A stretch of 64,000 nt of DNA from Craterostigma plantagineum. Its lineage: Eukaryota > Streptophyta > Magnoliopsida > Lamiales > Linderniaceae. The number at the start of each line of letters is the position of its first letter. The first letter of the stretch is position 1. Below, in pieces: positions 11,085 through 22,035 of this stretch. The notes under the pieces were generated by a model that saw nothing but the letters and a program-made list of their open reading frames with translations, did not search any database and was not told where the DNA came from. Location of the stretch: NCBI GenBank assembly GCA_027422505.1, contig JAPQWV010000364.1, positions 372,001-436,000 of the forward strand. The letters run 5' to 3'. Both the position numbers and the translations under genes were made by a program.

Positions 11085-13333
11085 TCAAGATTCTCGTTCT
11101 AATTTTACGACACAGCAATGTCCGCACAACTCCTTCTCACCGTCGTCATCCTCCACCGCTTCCAATGTCTTCCACCCTTCGCCGTGCACCGCCATATCAA
11201 ACACGTGAACTTCCGCCATCCGCCGTCGCCCCTTCAACGACGACCCCTCTTCCCCAACCACATACCCGGCAAGAAAGTACAACCGATTCCCGATAGGCGC
11301 CATGGTAAGGTACAACCTTTCCCCCTGACCCGAGCAGTCGTAGACGTTATTACAAGGACTAGACAAGCGACTGTTGTCCGATCCTTGGACGACGTTCCAC
11401 ATGTTGAGTTTCTCGTCGTACGACTCGACGTGACCCTTCCAATGGACGAGGCAGTCGCCGGAGCTGAAGAGACGGCCATTCACAGCGACGATCTGGTAGG
11501 GAGGGACGTCCAAGTCCCACATTCGGTGTATGAAGCACCACCTATTCTGATCACAGTCGTAGATCTCGCCCGAGCTTCGGGTCGTGACGAACGGGCCTTG
11601 ACCGTCGACGAACCCGCCGAGCACCACCACTCGGTTTTTCCACGTCACCGCCACGCATTTGTATCTGAAGAAGAAAAGATGGAAATTCGAAACTCCTTCG
11701 TTCGGATATATGCAGTGTTTTAAAACGTATATTGCATAGTGCGTAGCGTTTTAGCTTTGATATTGCGTAGCGTAAATAGCGTAGTGTACTGCATGAGTAT
11801 TGTGATCATGCCACTTATACGACTTAAAACATGTAATATATAACAACGGAAGCAAACAAACAATTATAGAAAAGAAATAATAATACTTTAATCAAATTAT
11901 ATATCCAAGCACACTCATGAGTTACATATATATATATATATGTGTGTGCGTGTATTTATTTTTTTATTTTTCAAAATTTAAGTATTTTTAATTTTATTTA
12001 TCTGCTAAAAATCCATGGCCTACCGGTGTATGGAAAATTTGTAGGATTAGTCACCACAGTCTCCATCATCACCATAATTTTAAGAAGTTTCGAAGCTATG
12101 CAAATATATTTTGTTTTTATTTAAATTTTAGCTTTATGAGGAATAAAAAAAATTAAAACTAAAAAAATAAAAAAAAAACTAAACACGCTATATTTGTTGC
12201 GCTACAACGCGTTTTACAAAAAAATTGCGCTATTTGCGCTATGATGCACGCTAGCAATGCTTTTTAAAACACTAGAGCTATAATTAGGAAAAAAATAAGT
12301 AACGGCGCTTCGAAATTTCGAGATATCAAACTTGCAGTTTAAGGATACTGTTGAGATTCTAAGTTGAGCTTTTTCCCACACTGAATAATTCAAGCTCTTC
12401 AAGCCACTACATATATAAGAGGTTTCATCCTCCTGTCACCAATTGATTTTAGGAAGGATCCTTTAATTTATTGATGCAATGCATCGGAATGTGACTATCA
12501 CTTGCATTGCTGTAACTTAAAGCAAGTGTCGTTAAATTACAACTTCGTAACTTAGAGTGTCCGGAAACTCCCACGTAGGATTTATCAAGTAAGCAGTTCT
12601 GGCTACATAGTGTTCATCACCAAATAATTTGGAATCGAAGCCCAAATAAAAAACGTTATGTCCGTAATGCATTCTATCCTTAAATTGCTTCAAGTTTGAA
12701 ATTTAATGACCTTAAATTGCATCTCCTAAATTGAATGTCCCGAAAGCGTCACTCTCAATTTACCAGATGAAAAAAGCAGTTAACAAGAAATAAAAAACAA
12801 AATGTGCACCTCATGGTACCCATGTCGGGGAGCGACCTCCACTGGTCCAAACCGGGATCGTAAACCTCGCAAGACGAAACACCCTTAGCCCTACCCAGCG
12901 TCGACTGCCCGCCCGCGACGAAAATCTTACCATTACAAACCGTACATGCAAAGTTAAACCTCGGTCGAACCATCGATGTGCACGTCTCCCAGACGTCCCT
13001 CACTACATCGTACCTCCTAACATGAGCCACGACCGTCGGCCCATTGTTTCGGCCTTCCTTCGCCTCGTCGTAGCCCAGACGTCCTCCGAGGACGTATATG
13101 CATTTGCCCGTCGAGACAATCGCGAAGTCCCTTAGGACCATTTCCTCGTCGTACTTTGGGATCGTCGTAGCCCTTCGTCGCCACGAGTTGGACGACGGGT
13201 CGTAGCAGTCGATGTACGGCGAAGGGTCGTCTTTTTCGGCGTCGGCGTTCTTGGGACGAAATGGGACGTAGATTTTGTAGTTTTCGGTCGAAGTATTTGG
13301 GGAAACTTGGGATAGTCGGGACCGTGAGGCCAT
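11085..13333 (-). CDS. Kelch-repeat protein, two exons
   Basis: A 367-residue protein from exons 13333-12810 and 11664-11085. The joined codon across the intron is AG|A (Arg) with donor AG|GTGCAC and acceptor TTCTTCTTCAG. It begins MASRSRLSQVS, followed by kelch blades with the typical hydrophobic-GG signatures: IYVLGGRLG, IFVAGGQSTLGRAKG, then VVVLGGF, LYFLAGY. YDP and W residues sit in the right places (CYDPSSNSWRR, VYDPGLDQWRSLPDM). No F-box is visible before the first blade, unlike classical F-box/kelch proteins. The family is typically a substrate- or partner-binding beta propeller; the specific role is unknown. The intron (11665-12809) hosts MITE copy 2. The start at 13333 has a good plant context (AAA ATG GC); the frame is open nine codons earlier. 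Confidence 0.8.
11714..12274 (+). mobile_element. MITE copy 2 inside the kelch intron
   Basis: A 561-bp element with perfect 12-bp terminal inverted repeats: it begins AGTGTTTTAAAA and ends TTTTAAAACACT. Subterminal GCGTAGCG, GCGC and GCGCTAT words occur at both ends, and the centre is AT-rich with an (AT)n run near 11931. It has no ORF. I could not see a clear target duplication. Together with copy 1 it brackets kelch exon 2 in opposite orientation. Confidence 0.7.
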
Positions 13334-13654
13334 TTTCCTCGGTCGGCCGACAAGGAACAAAGAAGGAAATTAAAGTAGGATATTTGGTTTGAGATTAGGA
13401 AGTGATAGATTGGTTATAGGAAGCTTTTAAATAAATGCAGGCGAAGAAGGGATTGAAATTCTCTCAAGGTTACATAGGATTCATCGAAGGATCAGTTAAA
13501 ACCGAAGAAAGTCCGGCGGTCTTTTCTTGTTTCGTGATCATAATAAGAGTTCTGCCTAGGAATTGGAGACATATTCTTGTCTGTAACAATGCTGCTGAAA
13601 TTTCGATAAAAGTTGTGCTGTGATATAAGTTTTAGTTAAAGACTAGCATAAAAC
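13334..13654. other. Kelch promoter/leader and spacer
   Basis: The sequence between the kelch start and the tRNA gene. A plus-strand frame at 13435-13623 has an ATG but no known motif; I take it as chance. Confidence 0.4.
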
Positions 13655-13726
13655 GGTCCCATGGTCTAGCGGTTAGGACATTGGACTCTGAATCCAGTAA
13701 CCCGAGTTCAAATCTCGGTGGGACCT
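13655..13726 (+). tRNA. tRNA-Gln (anticodon CTG)
   Basis: A 72-nt gene starting GGTCCCATGGTCTAGCGGTT. The acceptor arms GGTCCCA and TGGGACC pair perfectly. The A-box reads TGGTCTAGCGG and the B-box GAGTTCAAATC. The anticodon stem TTGGA/TCCAG encloses CTCTGAA, with CTG at 13688-13690. There is no intron and no encoded CCA. A short T run about 15 bases downstream may end Pol III transcription. Confidence 0.95.
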
Positions 13727-14237
13727 TTCATTAATTCTCATTTTTTCTATTTTGAAGAGATTTCTCATCCTTATTAGCTAGTATTATTTTCTAGTAATTG
13801 TAGGCATATTTTTGGTTCGATTTTTTTTTTTTTTTAAAAAGTGTTGCATAAATTTATTATTTGATGAAATGATGAAATAAGAATTTGAACGCCCCAGCGG
13901 GCCTAAACTTGAGATCAAACCTACCTACAAATTGCTGTAATACCTATTTGTTCAAACATCGAGAACTGCAAGGAAATTATTTAGACATCTTATTACCTTA
14001 AAATAACTAAATAAATAAAAAAAGAAAAAAAGCAAATTGACAGAAACACTGCACCACTATGGTCCAAATCCAATACGACGTACCATCATTCTCCACATTT
14101 TTCAGATCTAAACACAATAAAAAATCCTCTCATTTTATTTCCTCACTTCCTTAAGATCTGCCAAGTATCCATCTTTCCCACAAATCAGTATTAGATCGAA
14201 CGAATCAAATCCCAAGAAGTGTAACCGCGAAAATCCA
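13727..14237 (+). other. Promoter and leader of the polyol transporter gene
   Basis: An AT-rich spacer with A-tracts near 14010-14030, becoming pyrimidine-rich from about 14110. The transcription start probably lies in the last 130 bases. No distinct element can be assigned. Confidence 0.35.
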
Positions 14238-15903
14238 ATGGGTGACCAAACAAATGGGAGCCCAGAAAAGGCGTTGACTTTCGCATCCAAGTACACAAGA
14301 ATGGATCAGCCCCACCACAAGTACGCCGACGACGCCGATTTCGGCGACGACTACGACGCCGCACACCACCGCCTCCAGCTCGAGACGCGGCGGAGCAGCA
14401 CGAGGAAGTACGTCTTCGCCTGCTCCGTCTTCGCCTCCCTCAACAGCGTCCTCCTCGGCTACGGTAAGTAAGCAGAGTAGATCTTCGAATCGCAAATGCC
14501 CGCCGTCGATTAACCCTAGATTTTTCAATCGAATCGCAGACGTCGGCGTCATGAGCGGCGCAATCATCTTCATCAAGGAAGACCTAGGCATATCCGAGGT
14601 GCAGGTCGAGCTCCTCGTCGGAATCCTAAGCATCATGTCCCTAATCGGAAGCCTAGTCGGCGGCAAGACCTCCGACGCAATCGGACGGAAATGGACCATG
14701 GGACTCGCCGCCCTAGTCTTCCAGTCCGGCGCCGCCGTGATGACTCTCGCCCCTTCCTACACCATCCTAATGATCGGCAGAACCCTAGCAGGCATAGGCA
14801 TAGGCTTAGGCGTAATGATAGCCCCAGTCTACATAGCCGAGATCTCCCCCTCCATAGCCCGTGGGTCCCTCACCTCCTTCCCCGAAATCTTCATCAACAT
14901 AGGGATCTTGCTCGGCTACGTCTCAAACTACGCCTTCGCCGGCCTCCCCGCCCACGCCAGCTGGCGGGTCATGCTCGCCGTGGGCATTCTGCCCTCGATC
15001 TTCATAGGCTTTGCACTGTGCGTAATCCCTGAATCCCCTCGCTGGCTCGTGCTCAGAAACCGAGCCGACGAGGCCAGGGCGGTCCTCACGAAAACGAACC
15101 ACGACGATTCTGAGGTGGACGAGCGGCTAGCCGAGATACAGCTGGCGGCTAGCCTGGGTCCCAACGATCGAGCCGCCTGGCGCGAGCTGCTGACCCCATC
15201 GCCCGAGCTTTCAAGGATGCTCGTCACTGGCGTGGGAATCCAATGCTTTCAGCAGATAACTGGGATAGACGCCACCGTTTATTACAGCCCGGAAATCCTT
15301 AAAACTGCTGGGATTGAAGACAACTCCAAGCTCTTAGCAGCGACCGTGGCCGTCGGATTGACCAAGACTGCCTTCATCTTGACCGCTACTTTCTTGATCG
15401 ATAAGGTTGGGAGGAAACCTCTGCTATACGTAAGCACGGTAGGGATGACTCTTTGCCTATTCACCTTAGGTTTGACCCTTTTCTTGGCCGGCGGTGGTGG
15501 TGGTAATAACTTCGTCATTGCAGTGGCGATTCTTTCGATTTGTGGGAACGTGGCGTTTTTCTCGGTGGGTATGGGGCCCGTTTGCTGGGTTATAACGACG
15601 GAGATTTTTCCTCTGAAGGTCAGGGCTAAGGCGTCGGCGCTGAGCGCAATTGGGAATAGGGTTTGCAGCGGGGCGGTGGCTATGTCTTTCCTTTCGCTGT
15701 CGAACGTTCTTACGGTGGGCGGGACTTTTCTGCTGTTTTCGATTCTTTCGGCGGCTTCTGTGGTTTTCGTGCATAGGTTCGTGCCCGAGACTAAGGGGAA
15801 GTCGCTCGAGCAGATCGAGCTTCTGTTTAGGGATTCGAATTACGAAAAGGGCAGCGGCGGGGAAGTGCAGTTGGGAGATGTTGAGCATTTGGTGCAGAAA
15901 TGA
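14238..15903 (+). CDS. PLT: Polyol/monosaccharide transporter (PLT family), two exons
   Basis: A 529-residue MFS sugar transporter encoded by 14238-14463 and 14540-15903. The 76-nt intron interrupts a Gly-Tyr-Asp codon triplet in the first membrane span (GY|DVGVMSG). About 12 membrane helices are visible. Sugar-porter signatures are present: DAIGRKW after helix 2, PESPRWLV after helix 6, QQITGIDATVYYSPEI in helix 7, DKVGRKPLL after helix 8 and PETKGKSLEQIE after helix 12. The DVGVMSGAIIFIKEDL start of the core is characteristic of plant polyol transporters, which co-import linear polyols, inositol or hexoses with protons at the plasma membrane. The gene is GC-rich and intact. Substrate cannot be read from sequence; a mannitol or sorbitol role is possible. 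Confidence 0.93.
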
Positions 15904-17030
15904 TGAATGTTCTGTGATCTGTGTATTTGATTGGGCTGATGATGATGATTTAATTTAAACGGTATTTACGCAGTGATATAAGCTGGGAAGTGTTGGGTAT
16001 GTTTGTACTTTTGAGAGATAGTAAAAGGAACATTGAGGCAATGATGATGCACACCAAGTGTTTGATGATTTGTGTAAGAACATGGACGAAGGGAAACGAT
16101 TCCTCTAATTAGGCTATAATCTAACGAGCCAATGGAGAACATACGATTGACGATGGTTGAAATTAAAATTATCCAATATTAGCTTCGCTTTGTATATTTC
16201 CTTTTATATTTAAACTAGTTTCCGTGTATTGCGTAGGAGTATGTCTTATTTTGGCTTTGATGTAGAAACTATTACGTATTTTTAAACATAAAAAAATTCT
16301 GTATTTATATGTAGACTTATATTAATAGGGAGGACTAAATAGAAAATTATCATCGATTAAGGAATAATAGAGAAAGGGGAATAGCAGTTTCATTTGTTTC
16401 ATTTTGAGATTTCGTTCGATTTCGACTCCGTAGCTATTCGTATTCTTCTCTCTCGACACGGTACGGATCTTATCTTTTCCTTCTCAAAAAATTTCGATCA
16501 TTTTCGTTCTCTCTTCAAGAATTATCGCCTGATAGAGGAATTCCGAAGCATCTGTTTAGATCGGGGTTTTCACCCGCGTTCCCCCTCTGTTGTTAACTTG
16601 CTTACGCTTTCGTTTTCTTCGACGGGAAATGGAAATTATGATGATTGAATCAAGCTTCGTCGCGTTGTTTGGGTATAATTCTTGCGCCGTCGGTCGAAAA
16701 ATGTCTGCTGGTAATCGAATACGCCCTGTCAGTCAATTTGCAATAATACCTACGGTCCCGCCTACTTGTAAGTTTAGGGCTTTCTGAATTGCTTTGATTT
16801 TAGGGATTTCTTTAATTTCTTCTCTAGTCTCCGAGTCCTCGCTGTGGTTTGGACGATCGAACTTACTCAATAAGTTTCACATATTGGGAGCGTGTTATAT
16901 TCTCTTGGTCAGTTTGTGATTTGGGAACTTGTCACTGTCGAGAGCGAAAAACGTTGGCGTTTGAAGAGCTGGTGTGTCTCTGATTGCATTTGATTTTGAA
17001 TAGAACAAAGGACGTCACTCGATCCTTCGA
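15904..17030 (+). other. PLT 3' UTR, then leader with intron of the zinc-finger gene
   Basis: The first 300 bases are probably the PLT 3' UTR. The leader of the next gene seems to begin near 16390. It contains a 5'-UTR intron at 16768-17003 (donor CTT|GTAAGT, acceptor TGAATAG). An upstream ORF starting at 16700 (ATGTCTGCTGGT) would run to the donor and end immediately after splicing (T|AA), so it is a short uORF of about 22 codons. Confidence 0.45.
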
Positions 17031-18912
17031 ATGGCGAGACTTTGGCAGTTAGGATTTCTACCTCTGAGCAATCATGTGAATTTGAAAGATCAGCTGGTTA
17101 TTACTACTCTTAAGAACATGAGAGCACAGGGGCACCCATATATTGACATAAGGCGAGAGGGAAAAAGGTTGATATTCTTCTGTTGTCTGTGCTTTGCTCC
17201 TTGTTACGGAGAATTGAACTTGTATAACCACTTGAATGGAAAACGGCATACGAAAATTGTGGCTGATGCAAAGGAAACACTGATGAAACCAAATCGATGG
17301 CCTTTTAACGATGGCGTGTTTTTCTTTCATAATGATGAACCAGAGGAAGCTGATAAAGGTTTAGATGTTTTGGATAAAGTCAAAGGGAAGGGCAAGCTTT
17401 CAGACAGCAGTTATGAGGATGGAAATGTTGGAACTAGTCGTGAACTGGTCATCCCTGGCGTTGTGCAAAACATTAGTAAGGATGGAAATGTTGGAACTAG
17501 TCGTGAATTGGTCGTCGCAGGTGTCTTACAAAACAATAGTGAGGTTGGAAATGATGGACCTAGTCATGAACTAGTCGTTCCAGGCGTTTTGCAGAACAAT
17601 AGTGAGGATGGAAATGACGGAACTAGTCATGAACTTGTTATTCCAGGCGTATTACAAAACAATACTGTATCTGATTTAGTAGTGAAGAGGCTAGGTGTTG
17701 GACTTATTTCTGCTCGTTATACGAAGGACAATTCCTCTAGTGGACTTCGCCGGATTTGGTGCGAGTGGCTGGGGAAGAAGGATGTTTCTAGCGATGGTGT
17801 ATGTGTACATGCGGTTCCTGAACATGATTTTGCAATTATAAATTTCTCTTATGATTACAATTTGGGACGAGAGATGATAGTCGAAGATCCTAGATACTTG
17901 CTTCCTTCTTGTTCTTATATTGAAGCTGAAAGAGGTGATTCCTCAGCAGGGGAAGTGAAGGCTGTTTCTTCAGATACTGTTTCTTCTGATGAAGACTATG
18001 AACCATCGAACAACTTGAATTCCAAAATGCTGATGGAAGGGAACTGTGATCAGAGGGTGGATTCACAGGTTATTTTAGGTAAAGCTGACAGGAAAAGGGT
18101 GCTTGACCAATTCACCATTGCATCAGAGAGAACGTGTAGCATCTGCATGGAAAAGTTTTTTCCGAGAAAGGACGTTGGTGCCCTCTTGAACAGAAGAACT
18201 GGAAAGCTTGTCTGCAGTAGCAGAAATCCTACTGGGGTGGGAATCTTATTTCGTCTTCTTTCCATAGTTGACATCTTAATGCTGCTTGGACTAACTGAAG
18301 TCTCTGTTCGCAAACAGGCATTCCATGTATTTCATGTCTCGTGCCTTGTCCACTGGATTCTGCAGTGCGAGGTTCAAACCCACGCCGACGAGCCAGACAA
18401 GCCAGTTGTGGAAGAGAGGCCTAAGAAGAGAAGGAAGAGAAAGTGTAAGAAGAACGAGCAATATCCCGAGGCAGAAGAGCCTAGGAAACGGCCTGTATTC
18501 TGCCCAGATTGCCAAGGCAGTGGTATAGATGTAGAAGTTGATAGAGGGGTCTTTGAGAGGCCAACGATAGACCTTGGGCAGGTAAATGTATTCTACTGTT
18601 TATCCATTCTTCGATGTATTATCGAGTCTTCTACTGCTGATACTGAATTCTTGCATACAGATATTTAGGTCGAAGATCAACTTATGCCTTGCTCATCAAG
18701 AATGGCTGAGAAGCCCCGAACAATTGGAGAACTGCTCGACTGGCTTTACTTACCCTAAAGACGGTGATGGAATGCATGTGGTATGTTCCACCTTTGACCG
18801 GTTGTTTTTGTGTCAATTAACCATAGTCAGCTCATTTATAGTATTCTCTTTTACTCGTTAGGAACGTTTGGCGTCTCTGAAGGTGCTCTCGTTCTATCGG
18901 GTCATGAAGTGA
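17031..18912 (+). CDS. C2H2 (matrin/U1-like) plus RING-like zinc-finger protein
   Basis: Four phase-0 exons: 17031-18236, 18318-18581, 18661-18780 and 18862-18912, giving 546 residues. Near residues 50-75 lies a U1/matrin-type finger, CCLCF..LNLYNHLNGKRHTK. Residues 130-213 are four 21-residue repeats. The C-terminal half has a split RING-like finger: CSICMEKFFPRKD, then VFHVSCLVHWILQCE, a lysine/arginine-rich linker with a probable nuclear signal (RPKKRRKRKCKK), and FCPDCQG. The last exon ends with LKVLSFYRVMK, resembling the PLK.LHFYRA tail of plant relatives. The first intron has length divisible by three and no stop, so retention would insert 27 residues. The first finger suggests RNA or nucleic-acid binding and the second ubiquitin-ligase-like activity; both are inference. 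Confidence 0.8.
17418..17669 (+). repeat. In-frame coding minisatellite, 63 bp x 4
   Basis: Four tandem copies encode DGNVGTSRELVIPGVVQNISK-like 21-residue units. Copies 1 and 2 keep GNVGTSRELV while copies 3 and 4 share GND..SHELV, so the array probably grew by stepwise duplication. The frame is maintained throughout, consistent with a protein under selection. Confidence 0.9.
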
Positions 18913-19780
18913 TTCAATTCTGCGCTGCTCCTGATGCTTTAGAAGGAAAGGGAAAAAAATGTTAGTTCAGTTTATTGCTACCTTTGCCTGTCTACAATTT
19001 CAGCTATAAACACATGATTGTGGTCTTATATCTGATGCTTCTTCTGGCCAAATCCATGTGTTCTGAAAAGATTGTAGTTATGGTGATACTCTGTGTGTGT
19101 GGATGATTTGCTTTAATTGGTTGCTTTTGGTTTATTGGTTCTTAGTTCATATATAGCCTATAACCCATTGTCTTCACTACAGCATTAGTTGGAATAATTG
19201 CCATTGATAGAAAATTCAGTAATTTAATTATCATTGATTGGTGGGGATGGGGATCATTCGATAATTCGTGTGGACTTGGTCATAGAATATATGAAGTGAA
19301 CTATATAATAAAACAAACTAAAGCAGATGTGTGGCTCATTCATTCAATAATTTCACCTACGTGGAATATATCCACGCTTTTACACGCCTGTTTTATATTC
19401 AACCCTCATCTTTGATTGTGATGCCTTACCTTATCTTTTTCAAATTTCTTCGTTAAGAAAAGTAGTGTACCAACCAACCAACCCAACCAACAAACTCCTC
19501 CTATAAATAGCATCAACTAATGACAATATTTCTTAGGACCACTTATATGGGAAGCCATTCCTCCCATCAATTATTCGGTGACAGAAATTCAAATTAAAAG
19601 GGAAGGCAAGAAAATTGGTAAGCCCTAATAGCCACAAGAACTGTTGATTTTTTTTAGTAAAATCGGATGATAGATACGTAGATAATGCAGATTTCTCGAT
19701 TTTCTTCCACAAGTCCAACAGCTTAATCAAAAAGAAATTAATATGCATGTTAGAAGTTAACATAGACATGAAGGCATCCC
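18913..19780. other. Convergent 3' region of the zinc-finger and RMA genes
   Basis: Holds the 3' UTRs of two convergent genes. A clean TATAAATAG box occurs at 19502-19510 on the plus strand after an ACCAACCAACC-rich stretch, but no plus-strand gene follows it. Minus-strand ORFs at 19533-19829 lie in the RMA 3' UTR. Confidence 0.4.
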
Positions 19781-20377
19781 TCAAAAGAGAAGAAGACACA
19801 TAAACACACAGCAGCAAAGGAACAAACACACTCTACTGAGTGATCTATCAGCTTCCTTCAACCATCTCCTCACCCTCGGCGAGCCTTCATAAACCGAATC
19901 TGTATAACCATACAACGATGATCCTTCCGAGAATCCCAACGCACCCATCAATGGAAGGATCAAATGCCTAATCCTATCGCCGGGACCAAACTCAAATGCT
20001 CGAAAGGGATCGTGACTCAGCAGAAGAGAGCTTCTGGGCCATTGAAGGCCCGATGGCCCGTTCTTGGCAGGGCCCGTTTGGCCCTGACCGTAGATGGGGA
20101 TTAAGAACTCCTCGGACACTTGTTTCTTGCAAACGGGGCAATTTGATTCTTGATGATCTTCGAAGGGTTGAGTTCTATCGGGGGAATGTTGAATCCATCT
20201 GTGTATGCAAGGCCAGCAATATAAGTGGCCGCAGAGGGTAATGACTGGGTTTTGTACAGTTTCGAGGCAGATGTTGCACTCAAACTCAGAGTTTGAACTG
20301 TGATCAGCTTCGTCGGGGGAGGATTTGCGCCTGTGATGATCCTCTGGCGTTGATTCATCGTTGAGATAGCGATCCAT
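19781..20377 (-). CDS. RMA: E3 ubiquitin ligase, RMA type (RING with C-terminal membrane anchor)
   Basis: A 198-residue protein in a single coding exon. The C3HC4 RING spans residues 34-83: Cys34, Cys37, Cys49, His51, Cys54, Cys57, Cys80 and Cys83 are all visible (CNICLE..CGHLYCWPCIHRW..CPVC). The last 20 residues (RVCLFLCCCVFMCLLLF) form a hydrophobic tail anchor. RMA proteins are ER-anchored ubiquitin ligases of plants and animals; plant members act in ER quality control and aquaporin turnover. A probable 5'-UTR intron runs from donor CAG|GTTTCAA near 20923 to acceptor CCTTTCAG near 20405. Start at 20377 is the first ATG after that acceptor. Intact, and similar in length to known RMA proteins, which are somewhat longer (about 240-250). 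Confidence 0.9.
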   Translation of the reverse strand: MDRYLNDESTPEDHHRRKSSPDEADHSSNSEFECNICLETVQNPVITLCGHLYCWPCIHRWIQHSPDRTQPFEDHQESNCPVCKKQVSEEFLIPIYGQGQTGPAKNGPSGLQWPRSSLLLSHDPFRAFEFGPGDRIRHLILPLMGALGFSEGSSLYGYTDSVYEGSPRVRRWLKEADRSLSRVCLFLCCCVFMCLLLF

Positions 20378-21551
20378 TAAGAACGAGTTTGATCTGTTGT
20401 TACTGAAAGGAAACAGAGATCAGACATAGATTAAGGATCAGCTAAGCTATAAGCATCTCTTGCAATCAATTCTCACAGAGCAGATTTTTAACGCAAAGTT
20501 TTGAATTAGGGCTCAACAAAGCCAACTCAACCTAGTTGAAGAAGGAACTACGAAGCCATAGGCTATGCAATGAAATTGTGAACGCAGTTCCAACGTTATC
20601 TGTAGAAGAGCGAAATGGATATCGAAAACATCTCCGTTTGTTTACCTATAACCTTAAAAAAAAACCTAAATCTGAAGAACTAAAACCCTTTCTTAGCTCA
20701 ACCAATATGATCGACTGTAGCAATTGCTCGCAAAACACATGTAATCGATGATCGAAATGTAGCAGCTTTCTTATCTATGTCATCCCAGTTCACAATCTCA
20801 ACGCATTGAAGCACGATGAAACTGAGAATTTAAAAGACAAAATACGAAAAATACACAGATTATCCAAAACTAACACGAGATAAATCAGCAAAAGAGCGTT
20901 TTTAGCGATAAACAAATTGAAACCTGAGTAGAGTATGGCTTGAGATGGTAAGAACGAAGCCTATTAACACCTTCACCCTTCTACGCATCCATCATCAAAC
21001 GAGAAAACTTGTGTGTGTGTTGAGTGCGTGTTTTTTTTTTCTTTCTATGCTATGCTGAGAGATTCAGCGCGAATTAACTCTGTTGTTGAATAAATAATAT
21101 CCTTCGTTGGAAATTTCAATCGCAGACTCCAACGCGGGCCATGCCATCTCACCGTCTGACGTGGCAGCTTCGCGTGGGGCCCACTTTCATGGACAGGATC
21201 AAATATGTTTACGAAACTCTTTTTTTTTCGCCGAATGAATAATTTCAAGAATGAGACTTATCATTTGCAACGTACAAGGGAAAGGATCGATTTAAATCAT
21301 TTAATTACTATGCGTAGATTTTAATTTTATTCATGCAAGCTGCTTTGCATTTTTTTCTTAATTTGTTTTTTCTTAATGAAAGCTTCGAAATAGGACAATT
21401 CAAAAATTGATATCAACTTCTATTAAAGAGCACCGTTGAGGTTGTTGCGTTGGTCTACCTAATTAGGAATAATCATTTTTTATTTAGTTATCTATTTTCC
21501 TTCGTTTTTTGGGTATTTCCACACAATGAGATAGATCGTCGTCGTAAACAT
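20378..21551 (-). other. RMA leader, 5'-UTR intron and promoter
   Basis: The first non-coding exon should lie near 20925-21030, followed upstream by a TG-rich and T-rich stretch. At 21158-21170 a CTGACGTGGCAGC block contains an ACGT core of the kind bound by bZIP factors. From 21240 on the sequence is AT-rich up to the LTR at 21552. Confidence 0.35.
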
Positions 21552-22035
21552 TGTTGGTTTCGGTAGTATCGGCGTGTGGTCGATAGCTAAATCCTGACAT
21601 AATATGGACATGAGTTATATTAGGGTGAAGTCGAGGCACGTCCTATGTACGCTTTCCGGAAGACGATATCCCCCCGATATTACGTGCTCACTCGGGTTAC
21701 GGCGATCGTCCCCAAGATACAAAGACTTCTAAAACTTCGGAATCGCAGCACAACGACTCGACGAAGCTATCCGGCGAACTACTCGAAACTCGAGAGCTTC
21801 CTTACGCTATGAACTTATGATGTAATTCTAGCATGCTTCTAAATACGACATGATTCGATCTATTTTTTCCTATGTTGTGGGGAACCTATATATATAGATG
21901 TAGGAACATTATCAAAGGGTATAAGTCCAAAGGATACATATTCTGGATGTATCTCTTAACATGAGAGACACGCCTTTTAGAGACTGCACCCTTTTCAATT
22001 GTACCTCCTAATTAATTCATTCAGAATTTCCAACA
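21552..22035 (-). repeat. 3' LTR of the outer element
   Basis: 484 bp bounded by TGTTGG..CCAACA. Compared by eye with 36356-36829, it shows roughly twenty or more substitutions, so the outer element is older than the copia inside it. Followed by ATCCCCCACATG, the complement of a polypurine tract. Confidence 0.7.

Noticed and set aside
11118..11723. 201-codon plus-strand frame over kelch exon 2
   Set aside because: Antisense shadow of the kelch coding exon; no plant domain in it.
14205..14699. Long minus-strand frame opposite the polyol transporter, and similar antisense frames to 15888
   Set aside because: Antisense shadows of a GC-rich real gene.
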